A stretch of DNA of 64,000 nt from DASPNM01 sp035626515 (GTDB lineage Bacteria > Bacteroidota > Bacteroidia > Chitinophagales > Chitinophagaceae), in assembly GCA_035626515.1 (NCBI GenBank), contig DASPNM010000014.1:12430-76429 (forward strand), in the 5' to 3' direction. The notes under the pieces were generated by a model. It saw only the letters and a program-made list of their open reading frames with translations, did no database searches and had not been told where the DNA came from. Shown in pieces: positions 1-9,900 of this stretch (its first letter is position 1; the number at the start of each line of letters is the position of its first letter). The position numbers were made by a program, and so were the translations under genes.

Positions 1-459
1 ATTTTCCTTCAGGAAAGATGCCTTTTCGCGTTCGTTGGGTGCAGTGGCCGTGGCCCAGTGAGGCTCGTTGCTCCAGTAACGCGCGTTGGGAAAGGCGGGT
101 ACCAGCTTTCCGTTCTGGCGCACGATGCTTCCGCCACAATGATCAAAATGCAAATGGGTCAGGAAAACGTCGGTAATATCGTTTCGGCTAAATCCGTGTC
201 TCCCCAGGGATTTATCAAGACTGTCGTCTCCATGCAAATGATAATAGCTGAAAAATTTGTCGTCCTGCTTATCGCCAATGCCGTCGTCCACAAGGATCAG
301 CCGGTCTCCGTCCTCGATGAGTAAAGAACGCAGGGCCCAGTTGCACAGGTTGTTTTCGTCGGCCGGGTTGATGCGGTTCCAGATGGACTTGGGCACAACG
401 CCAAACATGGCGCCTCCATCCAGTCTAAAATAGCCCGTATTAACGCTGTAAAGTTTCAT
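1..459 (-). CDS. MBL-fold metallo-hydrolase (3' end missing)
   Basis: The N-terminal 153 residues of a metallo-beta-lactamase-fold hydrolase are visible; the rest lies beyond the left edge. The protein starts MKLYSVNTGYFRLDGGAMFG and carries the metal-binding signature THLHFDHCGG around residues 98-107, the HxHxDH motif that binds a dinuclear metal centre. Such enzymes hydrolyse varied substrates (lactones, thioesters, phosphoesters), so the substrate cannot be named. No signal peptide is apparent, so it is probably cytoplasmic. The start codon lies 20 bp inside the end of the upstream MFS gene, implying translational coupling at the end of the ftsX-uppP operon. Confidence 0.85.
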   Translation of the reverse strand, partial: MKLYSVNTGYFRLDGGAMFGVVPKSIWNRINPADENNLCNWALRSLLIEDGDRLILVDDGIGDKQDDKFFSYYHLHGDDSLDKSLGRHGFSRNDITDVFLTHLHFDHCGGSIVRQNGKLVPAFPNARYWSNEPHWATATAPNEREKASFLKEN

Positions 460-1771
460 AGATCTTTGGCTTCAGCGCAGCAGCGGCGTAGATCAATAAT
501 AACAACCCGATTGCGAAGAAAGTTGCGAGCGCCAGCACCGAATTCCGCTGCGACCCGGTGAGATCTGTAATAAAGCCGAAGCTGAAGATGCCAATCACCG
601 CCGCTCCTTTTTCCGTGACATCATAAAAACTGAAAAACGACACCGTGTCTTTTGTTCCCTCCGGTACGAGTTTGGCGTGCGTGGAGCGGCTGAGCGACTG
701 AATCCCTCCCATGACGAATCCCACCGCTGCCCCCAGCCCGTAAAATTCGTAAATACCGCCTTTTGGCATCACGTAACCCACGGCGCAGATCCCGATCCAG
801 AGCAATACGACCGTCATCAGCGTCTTCAGGTTTCCGATGCGGGAAGAAAGCCAGGAGATGGCGAAGGCTCCGGGAATAGCTATCAGCTGGATGATGAGAA
901 TCGAAACGATCAAATTCGCTGTTGGGATTTCCAGCTCGATCTTGCCGTAGAGTGCCGCCACAAGCATCACCGTTTGCACTCCCATGTTGTAAAAGAAAAA
1001 CGCGAGCAGGAACCGCTTCAGCGGACGAATCTTCTTCACCTGTTCCCAGACCTTTTTCAGTTCCCGGTAACCCTGGATGATTACCGATCGCTGCCGCTTG
1101 CCCGTGCCGGCCGGGACAGGTGTCGGAAGGCGGCGCAGCGAAAATTGTCCCCAGCCCCACCACCAGAGTGCAACGAGCAGAAAGCAGGCGCGGAACTGGA
1201 TGGTGGAGTCTTCGTTACCTCCCAAAATTCCCGGAAAAAACACGAACACGAAGCAGATGATTTGCAGCAGGACGCTGCCCACGTAGCCGTAGGAAAAACC
1301 CTGGGCGCTGACGTAGTCGCGGTCTTCCGGCCGCGCGATTTCCAGCAGAAAAGAGTTGTAGAAAACCTGCGCCCCCCAGAACCCGATACATGCCATGATG
1401 ATCGCCGCTATCCCAAGGCCGAGCGTGTCCCGTTCAAAGAAGAACATCATCCCACAGGCGAGAGCTCCCATGGTCATGAAAAAATTAAGAAATCGTTTTT
1501 TCTGACCGCTGTAATCTGCGATGGATGAAAGCAGGGGCGAAGTGATCGCCACAACGAGCATCGCCAGCGCGATGGAATAATTGTACAAAGCGCTGTTCTC
1601 GAATTGCCGGCCGAGAAAGGTGACCGTTGTTTTGGAGATTTCCTTGTTGTCTACGGCAACCGCCTCAAAATACGCGGGAAAGATGGTGGAGGTGATCACC
1701 AGGTTATATGCAGAGCTGGCCCAGTCGTACATGGCCCAGCTGCGGATCACATTTTTTGGGGCAGTCAGCAT
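440..1771 (-). CDS. MFS transporter, UMF1/Atg22-like family
   Basis: A 443-residue integral membrane protein with about twelve hydrophobic segments. The N-terminal motif WAMYDWASSAYNLVITSTIF matches the UMF1 (Atg22-like) branch of the major facilitator superfamily, whose members begin with a W-x-x-YDWA-S-AY block. Yeast Atg22 exports amino acids from the vacuole; the substrate of the bacterial members is not established, so none is assigned. The gene is 40 bp downstream of uppP on the same strand and its last codons overlap the next hydrolase gene, so all appear co-transcribed. Length is normal for the family. Confidence 0.85.
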   Translation of the reverse strand: MLTAPKNVIRSWAMYDWASSAYNLVITSTIFPAYFEAVAVDNKEISKTTVTFLGRQFENSALYNYSIALAMLVVAITSPLLSSIADYSGQKKRFLNFFMTMGALACGMMFFFERDTLGLGIAAIIMACIGFWGAQVFYNSFLLEIARPEDRDYVSAQGFSYGYVGSVLLQIICFVFVFFPGILGGNEDSTIQFRACFLLVALWWWGWGQFSLRRLPTPVPAGTGKRQRSVIIQGYRELKKVWEQVKKIRPLKRFLLAFFFYNMGVQTVMLVAALYGKIELEIPTANLIVSILIIQLIAIPGAFAISWLSSRIGNLKTLMTVVLLWIGICAVGYVMPKGGIYEFYGLGAAVGFVMGGIQSLSRSTHAKLVPEGTKDTVSFFSFYDVTEKGAAVIGIFSFGFITDLTGSQRNSVLALATFFAIGLLLLIYAAAALKPKIYETLQR

Positions 1772-1811
1772 GCGGTGTTCGGTTGACTCTGTTACATCTG
1801 ATGTTGTTCGT

Positions 1812-2636
1812 TCATTTGGCGATCACTCCCGTCAGCACCAGTATGAGCAGCAGGATACCGGCGAGCACGCGGTAGATCCCAAACACTCGAAACCCGTTCA
1901 CTTTTAGAAAACGAATAAAAAACCGGATAGCAAGCGCCGCCACGACGAATGCGACCAGGTTGCCTACGATGAAAGCTGTCGTGCTCTCCCGGGATTCAAG
2001 GATGATTTCATATCCCTTGCGCGTGGCCCCTTCCTCGCCCCAGTCGCGGAAAAACAGAGAATACATCATGGCCGCGAACATGGTGGGCACCGCAAGAAAA
2101 AAAGAGAATTCCGCTGCCAAATTGCGCGTAAACTTTTGCTGCATGCCACCGATAATGGAAGCTGCGCTGCGGCTCACACCCGGTATCATCGAGATTGTCT
2201 GCCACAGTCCCACGGCGAAGGCCCGGCTGTTCGGGATCTCTTCTTCCGCGCCGATCCGGGGATGGTTAAACCAACGATCCACGAACAGCAGCACGATACC
2301 CCCCGCAAGCATACTGATCGCAACGGTAAGCGGGCTTTCCAGCATTCTGTCGATGTGGTCCGAAAAAAGAAAACCCAGCACTAAGGCTGGTGTGACGCCG
2401 ATGGCGAGCTTCACGTAAAACTTCCATTGCCGGAAGGCTGTGAATTTTTTCCAGTAGAGGACTACCACGGCAAGGATGGCTCCGAATTGGGAAGCGACTT
2501 CGAAAACCTTAGTGAATTCTTCTTTGTGAATGCCCAGCAGGGAACTGGTGATGACCATGTGCCCCGTCGAAGAGATGGGAATGAACTCGGTAATGCCCTC
2601 CACGACTGCAAGAATGATGGCTTCGGCGAGACTCAT
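1812..2636 (-). CDS. uppP: undecaprenyl-diphosphatase UppP (BacA)
   Basis: A 274-residue polytopic membrane enzyme that dephosphorylates undecaprenyl diphosphate to recycle the lipid carrier of peptidoglycan and O-antigen synthesis. Two family signatures are visible: the N-terminal EGITEFIPISSTGHM block (about residues 14-28), holding the catalytic glutamates and the S-S-T-GH motif, and the PGVSRSAASI motif in the middle of the protein. Length is that of BacA/UppP. It follows the DUF3098 gene by 57 bp; ftsX-DUF3098-uppP is a recurrent Bacteroidota order and links carrier-lipid recycling to division and envelope functions. Confidence 0.95.
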   Translation of the reverse strand: MSLAEAIILAVVEGITEFIPISSTGHMVITSSLLGIHKEEFTKVFEVASQFGAILAVVVLYWKKFTAFRQWKFYVKLAIGVTPALVLGFLFSDHIDRMLESPLTVAISMLAGGIVLLFVDRWFNHPRIGAEEEIPNSRAFAVGLWQTISMIPGVSRSAASIIGGMQQKFTRNLAAEFSFFLAVPTMFAAMMYSLFFRDWGEEGATRKGYEIILESRESTTAFIVGNLVAFVVAALAIRFFIRFLKVNGFRVFGIYRVLAGILLLILVLTGVIAK

Positions 2637-2693
2637 GACTCGGTTGAAGGCGACAAGATATTTTATTTTCCAAACAAAAGGAAAGCGGGTACC

Positions 2694-2945
2694 TCAGGAC
2701 TTCGAACGCGGTTGTCGGAAGATTGCGAAGATTTCGACAACCAGTCCTGCAATGATCAGGATGGGCGCTAATGTGATCCGTGTGAAGCTGTACACCGCGT
2801 CGGCATCAAACACCGACGGATCGCGGTTGCTCTTTCCGCCCGACATGAGGAGCATGCCGACAGCGATTAAAACGGCGCCCGCAAGCATCCAGACATAATT
2901 CTCGCGCGTAAAAATCGAAGGTGAAGATTGCTTTTGCGTAGCCAT
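2694..2945 (-). CDS. DUF3098 small membrane protein
   Basis: An 83-residue protein with two predicted transmembrane helices (about residues 17-35 and 54-76) joined by a short segment containing SGGKSNRDPSVFDADAVYSF. Size, topology and position between ftsX and uppP fit the Bacteroidota family DUF3098, which has no known function. The position suggests a role in or near the divisome or peptidoglycan export, but that is inference only. The start follows the ftsX stop by 51 bp and no better upstream start is visible. Confidence 0.8.
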   Translation of the reverse strand: MATQKQSSPSIFTRENYVWMLAGAVLIAVGMLLMSGGKSNRDPSVFDADAVYSFTRITLAPILIIAGLVVEIFAIFRQPRSKS

Positions 2946-2996
2946 ATACCGGTTTGGAGGCGCAATATAGGAAATTCATCCCAGCGCTGCGAGCCT

Positions 2997-3869
2997 TCAG
3001 TAGAGGTCGTCGAGCTTCATCTTTAGATACTTGAGCACGCTGCGGTGGGTACTGAATACCGTAATGAAAACGCCGAGCACGATGAGTCCGAGGAACAGCA
3101 GCATCAGTGAGCCCGGGTCTCGAACGGCCTTCAGTTCCGGTACCAGCCTTTCCGCGAGCAGGATCATGAGCAATACCGTCACCACGGCGATGGCACCGCT
3201 TATCGCGCCGTTGACCACGGCCTTTATGTTCATCGGCTTCGCGATGAACCACCGGGTGGCGCCTACCATCTGCATCGTCTTGATGAGAAAACGGTTGCTG
3301 AACATGGCCAGCCGGATCGTGTTGTCGATAAGTACGATGACCACAAGGGCAAGAATGATCGCCACCCCGAGAAGGATAAGGCTGATGCGGCGAATGTTGC
3401 GGTTAAGGTTGTCTACGAGCGCCTGCTGGTACTGCACCTCGCTCACGTAGGTCTGCTGCTCCAGGTCCTTGCGGATGCCGTTCAGCGAATCTGTAGTAAG
3501 AAAATCCTTCTTCACTTTGAAATAGATCGCATTCGGCAGCGGATTGTAATCGAGAACCTGGTTCCAGTCCTCGTTCCCGTCCCCGAGGTAGATCCTGCGC
3601 GCTTCTTCCTTCGTTACAAATTCAATAGACTTGATATAAGGCTTCGAGGAAATATACTGCATCAGCGCGGCACTGTCCTTCGGATTCAGATCGCCGCGAA
3701 GGATGGCTTTGATTTCGACATTTTCTTTAAAATGCTGACCGAGCTTGCCGGCGTTGAGGATCAGCCACCCGATGATGCCAAGGAGGAAGAGCACCAGGGT
3801 CACCCCCAAAATGGACATGAAGTAAGATGGCTTGCCGCGCTTGATGGAGGCTTTTCCGGATTCTGGCAT
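2997..3869 (-). CDS. ftsX: cell-division ABC permease FtsX
   Basis: A 290-residue FtsX-type permease. It has one N-terminal transmembrane helix (about residues 17-40), an extracytoplasmic domain of roughly 130 residues containing the typical FVTKEEA and NPLPNAIYFKV segments, and three further helices in the C-terminal half. With the ATPase FtsE (not in this window) FtsX forms a type VII ABC complex that activates peptidoglycan hydrolases at the septum. It is the first gene of the leftward operon; an exact -7 box lies 23 bp upstream of its start. Confidence 0.93.
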   Translation of the reverse strand: MPESGKASIKRGKPSYFMSILGVTLVLFLLGIIGWLILNAGKLGQHFKENVEIKAILRGDLNPKDSAALMQYISSKPYIKSIEFVTKEEARRIYLGDGNEDWNQVLDYNPLPNAIYFKVKKDFLTTDSLNGIRKDLEQQTYVSEVQYQQALVDNLNRNIRRISLILLGVAIILALVVIVLIDNTIRLAMFSNRFLIKTMQMVGATRWFIAKPMNIKAVVNGAISGAIAVVTVLLMILLAERLVPELKAVRDPGSLMLLFLGLIVLGVFITVFSTHRSVLKYLKMKLDDLY

Positions 3870-3891
3870 GGCTGCGATGGATTAGGTTGCG

Positions 3892-3899
3892 CAAAAATA
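3892..3899 (-). promoter_or_regulatory. -7 box (TATTTTTG) for ftsX operon
   Basis: Read on the minus strand this is TATTTTTG, an exact match to the Bacteroidota -7 consensus TAnnTTTG, 23 bp from the ftsX start. No TTG at the expected -33 distance was found. It lies back to back with the leuS promoter. Confidence 0.5.
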
Positions 3900-3900
3900 C

Positions 3901-3928
3901 TTGATTTACTATCTCGGGCGTATTTTTG
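3901..3928 (+). promoter_or_regulatory. promoter for leuS (TTG-N17-TATTTTTG)
   Basis: A TTG at the left end is followed after 17 bp by TATTTTTG. This fits the published Bacteroidota consensus of TTG at -33 and TAnnTTTG at -7, and it is the best two-part promoter in the window. It predicts a leader of about 125 nt before leuS. Confidence 0.6.
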
Positions 3929-4059
3929 TAGTCCATCTAACGATGCTGAGCCGCTGATATTTTTACCGCCGCCGTGCGGGATTGCAAAAGAGGTACCTTT
4001 TAAGTCTTCTTTCACAATCATACTGAATCTTAATCTTAGATTTTATTGAGCAGGCGCAC

Positions 4060-6837
4060 ATGGAATACAACTTTACGGAAATAGAGAAGCGCTGGCAGCT
4101 GGAGTGGACGCGCACGGGTATATACCGTGTAGTGAACGACAGTGCGCGTCCCAAATGTTATGTGCTTGATATGTTTCCTTATCCGAGCGGCGCTGGTCTG
4201 CACGTAGGACATCCGCTCGGGTACATCGCAAGCGATATTTATAGCCGCTACAAACGTCTGCGGGGTTTCAATGTTCTGCATCCGATGGGCTACGATGCTT
4301 TCGGCTTACCGGCCGAGCAGTACGCCATCGATCACGGGATTCACCCCGCCGTGTCCACTGAAAACAACATCAACACGTTCCGGCGCCAGCTCGACAACAT
4401 TGGGTTTTGTTACGACTGGTCGCGCGAGGTGCGCACTTCGGATCCGCAATTTTATAAATGGACACAGTGGATCTTCCTCCAGCTTTTTGCCAGCTTTTTT
4501 AACCGCAACACTCGCAGAGCCGAACCCATCGAGAACCTGATCCGCGCATTTGAGCGGGAAGGAAACCGGAACCATCCTGCACTGGGCGCAAAGCTGCAGT
4601 TCGACGCGCTGGAATGGAAGAGCTACAACGAAAAACAACAGGAGGATATTCTGATGGAATATCGCCTCGCTTATTGCGGGTATGGAGAGGTGAACTGGTG
4701 CGAGGCGCTGGGAACGGTGCTCGCTAACGACGAGGTGGTGAACGGGGTGAGCGAGCGGGGCGGATTTCCTGTGGTGAAAAAGAAACTGCGTCAGTGGTAC
4801 CTGCGCATCACCGAGTACGCCGACCGGTTGCTGGAAGGTTTGCAGCGCGTAGACTTCAGCGAAGCCATGAAGGAAATGCAGACCAACTGGATCGGCAAAA
4901 GTGAAGGAGCCGAGATCGTGTTTGATCTGGAAGGCTCCGATGCCCGTCTTGTAGCGTACACAACGCGGCCGGACACAATCTTCGGAGTGGATTTCATGGT
5001 CCTGGCACCGGAGCACGAGCTCCTTGGCAAGATCACAGCGGCGGCGCAGCGCAAAGATGTGGAGGAATACCGCGCTTACGTGAACAGCCGCAGCGAACGG
5101 GAGCGCATGGCGGAGAAGAAGATCAGCGGCGCTTTTACCGGCGCGTACGCGCTGCATCCGTTCAGTGGACGCAGGTTGCCTGTGTGGACCAGCGAATACG
5201 TGCTGATAGGATATGGAACCGGCGCGATCATGGCGGTTCCCAGCGGCGACGAGCGTGACCACCGGTTTGCAAAGCATTTCGGGATTCCGGTTACGAACAT
5301 TCTGGGGGACGCATACAATGGCGAGGACGCGAATCCCACACTCGACGCCGTGCTGCACAACTCCGGTTTTTTAAACGGTCTTTTGATGCGCGATGCCGTG
5401 GAAGTGGTGATCCGGAAACTGGAGGAAACCGGGTACGGGAAGCGCAAAGTGAACTACAGGATGCGTGACGCAGCTTTCAGCCGGCAGCGTTACTGGGGCG
5501 AACCTTTTCCGATCGTATGGAAGGACGGCCTGGCAGTGCCCCTCGAAGAAAGCGAGCTGCCCGTATTATTGCCTGCACTGAGCGACATCCGGCCTGGTCC
5601 GGATGGGGAAGGTCCCCTGTCGAACCTCGAAGAATGGAAACATTACCGCGGCGGAATCCGCGAAGTAAATACGATGCCGGGTTATGCGGGAAGCAGCTGG
5701 TATTTTTTGCGTTATATGGATCCGCACAATGACGATTCTTTTTGCGAGCGCAAGATTTCAGATTACTGGGGACAGGTGGATCTTTATATCGGCGGAACGG
5801 AGCACGCCGTTGGTCACTTGCTTTACAGCCGCATGTGGACGAAGTTCCTGTTCGATCGCGGATGGATCGGTTTCGACGAACCGTACCGGAAGCTGGTGAA
5901 CCAGGGAATGATACAGGGCAGCAGCCGCTTCGTGTACCGCCTTCACGGTACCCAGACTTTCGTTTCCAAAGGGTTATTGGAAAATGAAGAAAACTACCAG
6001 GGGAAACGCGTCGACAAGCTGCACGTGGATGTGAACCTGGTAGACGGACTGGAATTGGACACGAAGGCCTTCCGCAGCTGGCGCGGAGGTGAATACCGCG
6101 CTGCGGAATTCATTCTCGAAGATGGTAAATACATCTGCGGCTCGGAGGTGGAAAAAATGTCCAAGTCGAAATTCAACACCGTGAATCCCGACGACATCGT
6201 TGCGAAATATGGGGCCGATACTTTCCGGATGTATGAGATGTTTCTCGGGCCTGTAGAGATGAGCAAACCGTGGGACACAAAAGGGATCGAGGGGGTACAC
6301 CGGTTCCTGAGGAAATTCTGGCGGCTCTTTATCGACGAGCAAAAGGGGTGGCTGGTAACCGAAGATGAACCTTCGCGGGATGAGTTGCGGATTCTCCACC
6401 GAACCATCCGCAAGATCGGAGACGACACAGAACGGTTCAGCTTTAATACCGCGGTAAGCGCCTTCATGATCGCAACCAACGAGCTGACGGAGCTGAAGTG
6501 TCACAAGCGCGTTGTGCTTGAACCCATGCTGATCCTGCTCTCCCCCTATGCTCCTCACATAGCCGAGGAGCTATGGCACCGCCTTGGGCGAACAGGAAGT
6601 ATCATCAATGCCGAGTTTCCGAAGTTCGAGGAAACATATGTCAGGGAAACGTCTAAATCGTACCCCGTGGCCATCAATGGCAAGACGCGGACGGAGCTGG
6701 TGATTTCCATTGATGCCACGCAGGAACAGGTAGAACAGCTGGTGCTGGCCAATGAAGTGGTCCGCAAATGGCTTGGTGGAAAGCCGGCGAAGAAGGTAAT
6801 TTTCGTCCCCAACCGGATGGTGAACGTGGTTGTGTGA
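4060..6837 (+). CDS. leuS: leucine--tRNA ligase LeuS
   Basis: A 925-residue class I aminoacyl-tRNA synthetase that charges tRNA-Leu in the cytoplasm. The HIGH-type motif HVGH is at residues 48-51 within YPSGAGLHVGHPLGY, and KMSKS is at about 699-703 followed by KFNTVNPDDIV. The central CP1 editing domain includes the TTRPDTIFGVDFMVLAPEH block (around residue 305), which binds mischarged adenylate or tRNA, and the C-terminal anticodon-binding domain ends ANEVVRKWLGGKPAKKVIFV. Length is usual for Bacteroidota LeuS. It is transcribed divergently from ftsX and appears monocistronic. Confidence 0.98.
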   Translation: MEYNFTEIEKRWQLEWTRTGIYRVVNDSARPKCYVLDMFPYPSGAGLHVGHPLGYIASDIYSRYKRLRGFNVLHPMGYDAFGLPAEQYAIDHGIHPAVSTENNINTFRRQLDNIGFCYDWSREVRTSDPQFYKWTQWIFLQLFASFFNRNTRRAEPIENLIRAFEREGNRNHPALGAKLQFDALEWKSYNEKQQEDILMEYRLAYCGYGEVNWCEALGTVLANDEVVNGVSERGGFPVVKKKLRQWYLRITEYADRLLEGLQRVDFSEAMKEMQTNWIGKSEGAEIVFDLEGSDARLVAYTTRPDTIFGVDFMVLAPEHELLGKITAAAQRKDVEEYRAYVNSRSERERMAEKKISGAFTGAYALHPFSGRRLPVWTSEYVLIGYGTGAIMAVPSGDERDHRFAKHFGIPVTNILGDAYNGEDANPTLDAVLHNSGFLNGLLMRDAVEVVIRKLEETGYGKRKVNYRMRDAAFSRQRYWGEPFPIVWKDGLAVPLEESELPVLLPALSDIRPGPDGEGPLSNLEEWKHYRGGIREVNTMPGYAGSSWYFLRYMDPHNDDSFCERKISDYWGQVDLYIGGTEHAVGHLLYSRMWTKFLFDRGWIGFDEPYRKLVNQGMIQGSSRFVYRLHGTQTFVSKGLLENEENYQGKRVDKLHVDVNLVDGLELDTKAFRSWRGGEYRAAEFILEDGKYICGSEVEKMSKSKFNTVNPDDIVAKYGADTFRMYEMFLGPVEMSKPWDTKGIEGVHRFLRKFWRLFIDEQKGWLVTEDEPSRDELRILHRTIRKIGDDTERFSFNTAVSAFMIATNELTELKCHKRVVLEPMLILLSPYAPHIAEELWHRLGRTGSIINAEFPKFEETYVRETSKSYPVAINGKTRTELVISIDATQEQVEQLVLANEVVRKWLGGKPAKKVIFVPNRMVNVVV

Positions 6838-6867
6838 GCCGTTCACCTCGTTGTGGGTACATTTTTT

Positions 6868-6896
6868 TTGTCGTAAGGTTATAGTTAGTAAATTTA
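6868..6896 (+). promoter_or_regulatory. possible promoter for the T9SS adhesin gene
   Basis: TTG followed after 18 bp by TAAATTTA, one base off TAnnTTTG, 55 bp upstream of the chosen ATG. The spacing fits the Bacteroidota promoter pattern; the last base of the -7 box does not. Confidence 0.35.
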
Positions 6897-6951
6897 AAGC
6901 GCCGCTTCTACCGGTTTGGGGAGAAGTGCATTCAAAACAAAAACTGCTTAT

Positions 6952-9900
6952 ATGAGATCGACATTCTACTCAATCTTACTTACTGTCTTTTTCCTGACTC
7001 TCCTCAGCCGGCTATCCGCCCAGAATTATAGTATGACCACATCCACGGGGAATGTTATTGTGCCGGGTACTACACTTGTGTCAGGAAGCCAGGGAGACGA
7101 TTTAACAGTCAACATTCCGCTTCCGTTCACTTACCAGGCATACGGAACGAACTATAATTCAGTCAATGTTTCCAGTAATGGAAATATTCAGTTCACCACC
7201 AACACAAGTCAGTTTTCGAACATCTGTCCGCTTCCCAGTTCGGCCGTGGGAGTAAGCTTTCTTCCCCATTGGGATGACCTGCATACGGGCCGCGCTTCCG
7301 GTCAGGGCATTTACACTTCCGTGACGGGAGTGGCGCCGAACCGGGTATTCAATATTGAGTGGCGGGCGGAACTGTTTTCGCCTTCTTCCAACGCAATCAC
7401 CGTAAACTTCCAGGCTCTTCTGTTCGAAGGTCAGCAAAGAGTAGACTTCATTTATGGAAGTGTGCAAAACAATGGAGCCAGCGCCTCCATCGGCGTGCAG
7501 AACGCACCGGCTGGGTTGCAGACAACGTTTTCCTGCAACAGCAGCAGCCTCAGCGCCGGCCTGGGTATTTCGTTTACCCTGACAGCGTGCAGCGGGGTTC
7601 CGTCTCCCGGATTCATCAGCGGTCCGGCCGGAACGGTGTGCACGAACACGCCGGTAACGCTTACGCTGAACGGGTACAGCAACCAGGCTGGGATCACGCT
7701 TCAGTGGCGCTCTTCGCCCACTTCCGGCGGTCCCTATACCGCAATTCCGGGGGCAACTACTCCGAGCTATACATTCACAACCGGGTCAACGGCTTATTTC
7801 ATCGTAACCGTCACCTGCACTACCAGTGGTTTTTCCGCGAACACAACTGAATTTGCGTTGAACGTGGTGCGGCCGGTTCACAACAATGTTCTGGCCACTC
7901 CTCCTGCGTCCTGTTCACCCGGGTCAACCACGATTACTGCGACAGCTTCCGGCGGGTCCGGAAACTATACGCACTCGATGTCCGGACCGGGCACGATCGT
8001 GCAGAATCCCCCGAGCGGTGCTTTTAATGCGAACGCCAGCTTTACCGTGACGAATTTGCCGGCTGGCCTCAACCGTCTTACGCTTACGAGCACCGACGCG
8101 TTGGGTTGTTCCGTATCCACGGTCGTTCCGGTGACGGTAAACCCCACTCCGAATGTTGTTGTCACTCCGGCTGCACCCGTGATCTGCAACGGCGCGATCC
8201 AGCAATTGACGGCCAGCGTGACCGCGGGTTACGCAATTTCCACAAGCACGGGGAATTCAATTGTTCCGGGCACTACACTGGTGCCGGGCAGCCAGGGAGA
8301 TGATGTTGTGGTGAACGTGGCGCTGCCGTTCACCTACCAGGCTTTCGGCAACAGCTATGCTTCCGTCAACCTTTCATCGAACGGAAACCTCCAGTTCACA
8401 ACCGGCAGCACCAGTTTCAGCAATATCTGTCCACTGCCTTCCAGCATACTGGGGATCGCATTCCTGCCGCATTGGGACGACCTGCATACCGGCCGTTCCC
8501 CGAGCGAGGGAATTTATACGTCCGTGAGCGGCGTAGCGCCTAACCGCATCTTCAACATTGAATGGAGAGCCGAGTATTTCTCGCCCACCACCAACGCAGT
8601 GGTGGTGAATTTCCAGGCCAGGCTGTACGAAGGACAGCAGCGCGTGGATTTCATTTATGGAAACGTGCAGAATGCAGGCGCAGGTGCATCCATTGGTATT
8701 CAAAATTTCGCGGCCGGGTCTGCAACCACGTATTCCTGCAACCTGGCTTCCCTGAGTTCCGGACTGGGCGTTACTTTCTCAGCGCCCATGTCGCCGCTGG
8801 CTACTTTCTCGCCGGTGACCGAACTCTATACCGACCCGGCTGCAACGATACCGTACACCGGAACGCCGGTGCAGTCGGTTTACGCAAGACCGACCGTGAC
8901 GCGCACGTACACGGCGAGCTATACGAGTCCTGAAGGCTGTAATCGCACCACGAACGTTACCGTTACCGTCAACCAGCTTCCGGCAATCACCACGCAGCCG
9001 CAGAATTTGGCGGCTCCCCTCTGCCCCGGCTTCAATGCGGTTTACTCCGTGACTGCGACCGGTACAGGGATCACGTACCAGTGGCAGGTCAGCACCGACA
9101 ACGGAACTACATGGAGCAATTTGTCGAACAGTGCACAGTACGGAGGAGTAACTACCAATTCATTGACGGTGTTCAATGTCACAACGAGTATGAATAATTA
9201 CCGGTACCGCGTGGTAGTGTCCGGGGTTTGTGCGCCGCCGGCCATTTCCAGCCAGGTAACCCTGGTAGTTGCGACGCCGCCGACAATTACTTCCATTACA
9301 ACCAATCCCACAACCCCGACGATCTGCGCGGGCTCGAATATCAGTTTCACGGTGAACGCGGGAGGGGTACCCGCTCCGACGATCTACCAATGGCAGGTGA
9401 GCACCGACGGTGGCGCTACCTGGACCAATCTTACCACTGGTGGTTCGTTTACGCCCACTTTTACGCTGACCGGAACGACGACGGCGATGAACAACTATCG
9501 CTATCGTGTGCTCGTAACGAATACCTGCGGTCAGACGACAACTTCCAGCTCCGTGACGCTGACCGTGAACCCGTCACCGACGGTTGTTGCAACCGATCTA
9601 TTTACACGCCGCATCTGCATCAGTGATTCCCTGATTCCACTGGTCGGAACCCCGGTAGGCGGATCGTGGAGCGGCATCGGAGTATCGGGCTTTAACTTTG
9701 TGCCACCGGCAACAGCGGTAGGCAATTACGTGCTTACCTACACGTTCACAAACAGCTCGGGCTGCACCGCCAGCGATACCACGCGGGTATTTGTGCAGGA
9801 TTGTCCGGAACGCGCAAGACTTCTGCGAGACGATGCGGTGATTCTGTATCCCAATCCGAACAACGGCCAGTTCAACCTGCGCATCAGGAGTACGCTTTAC

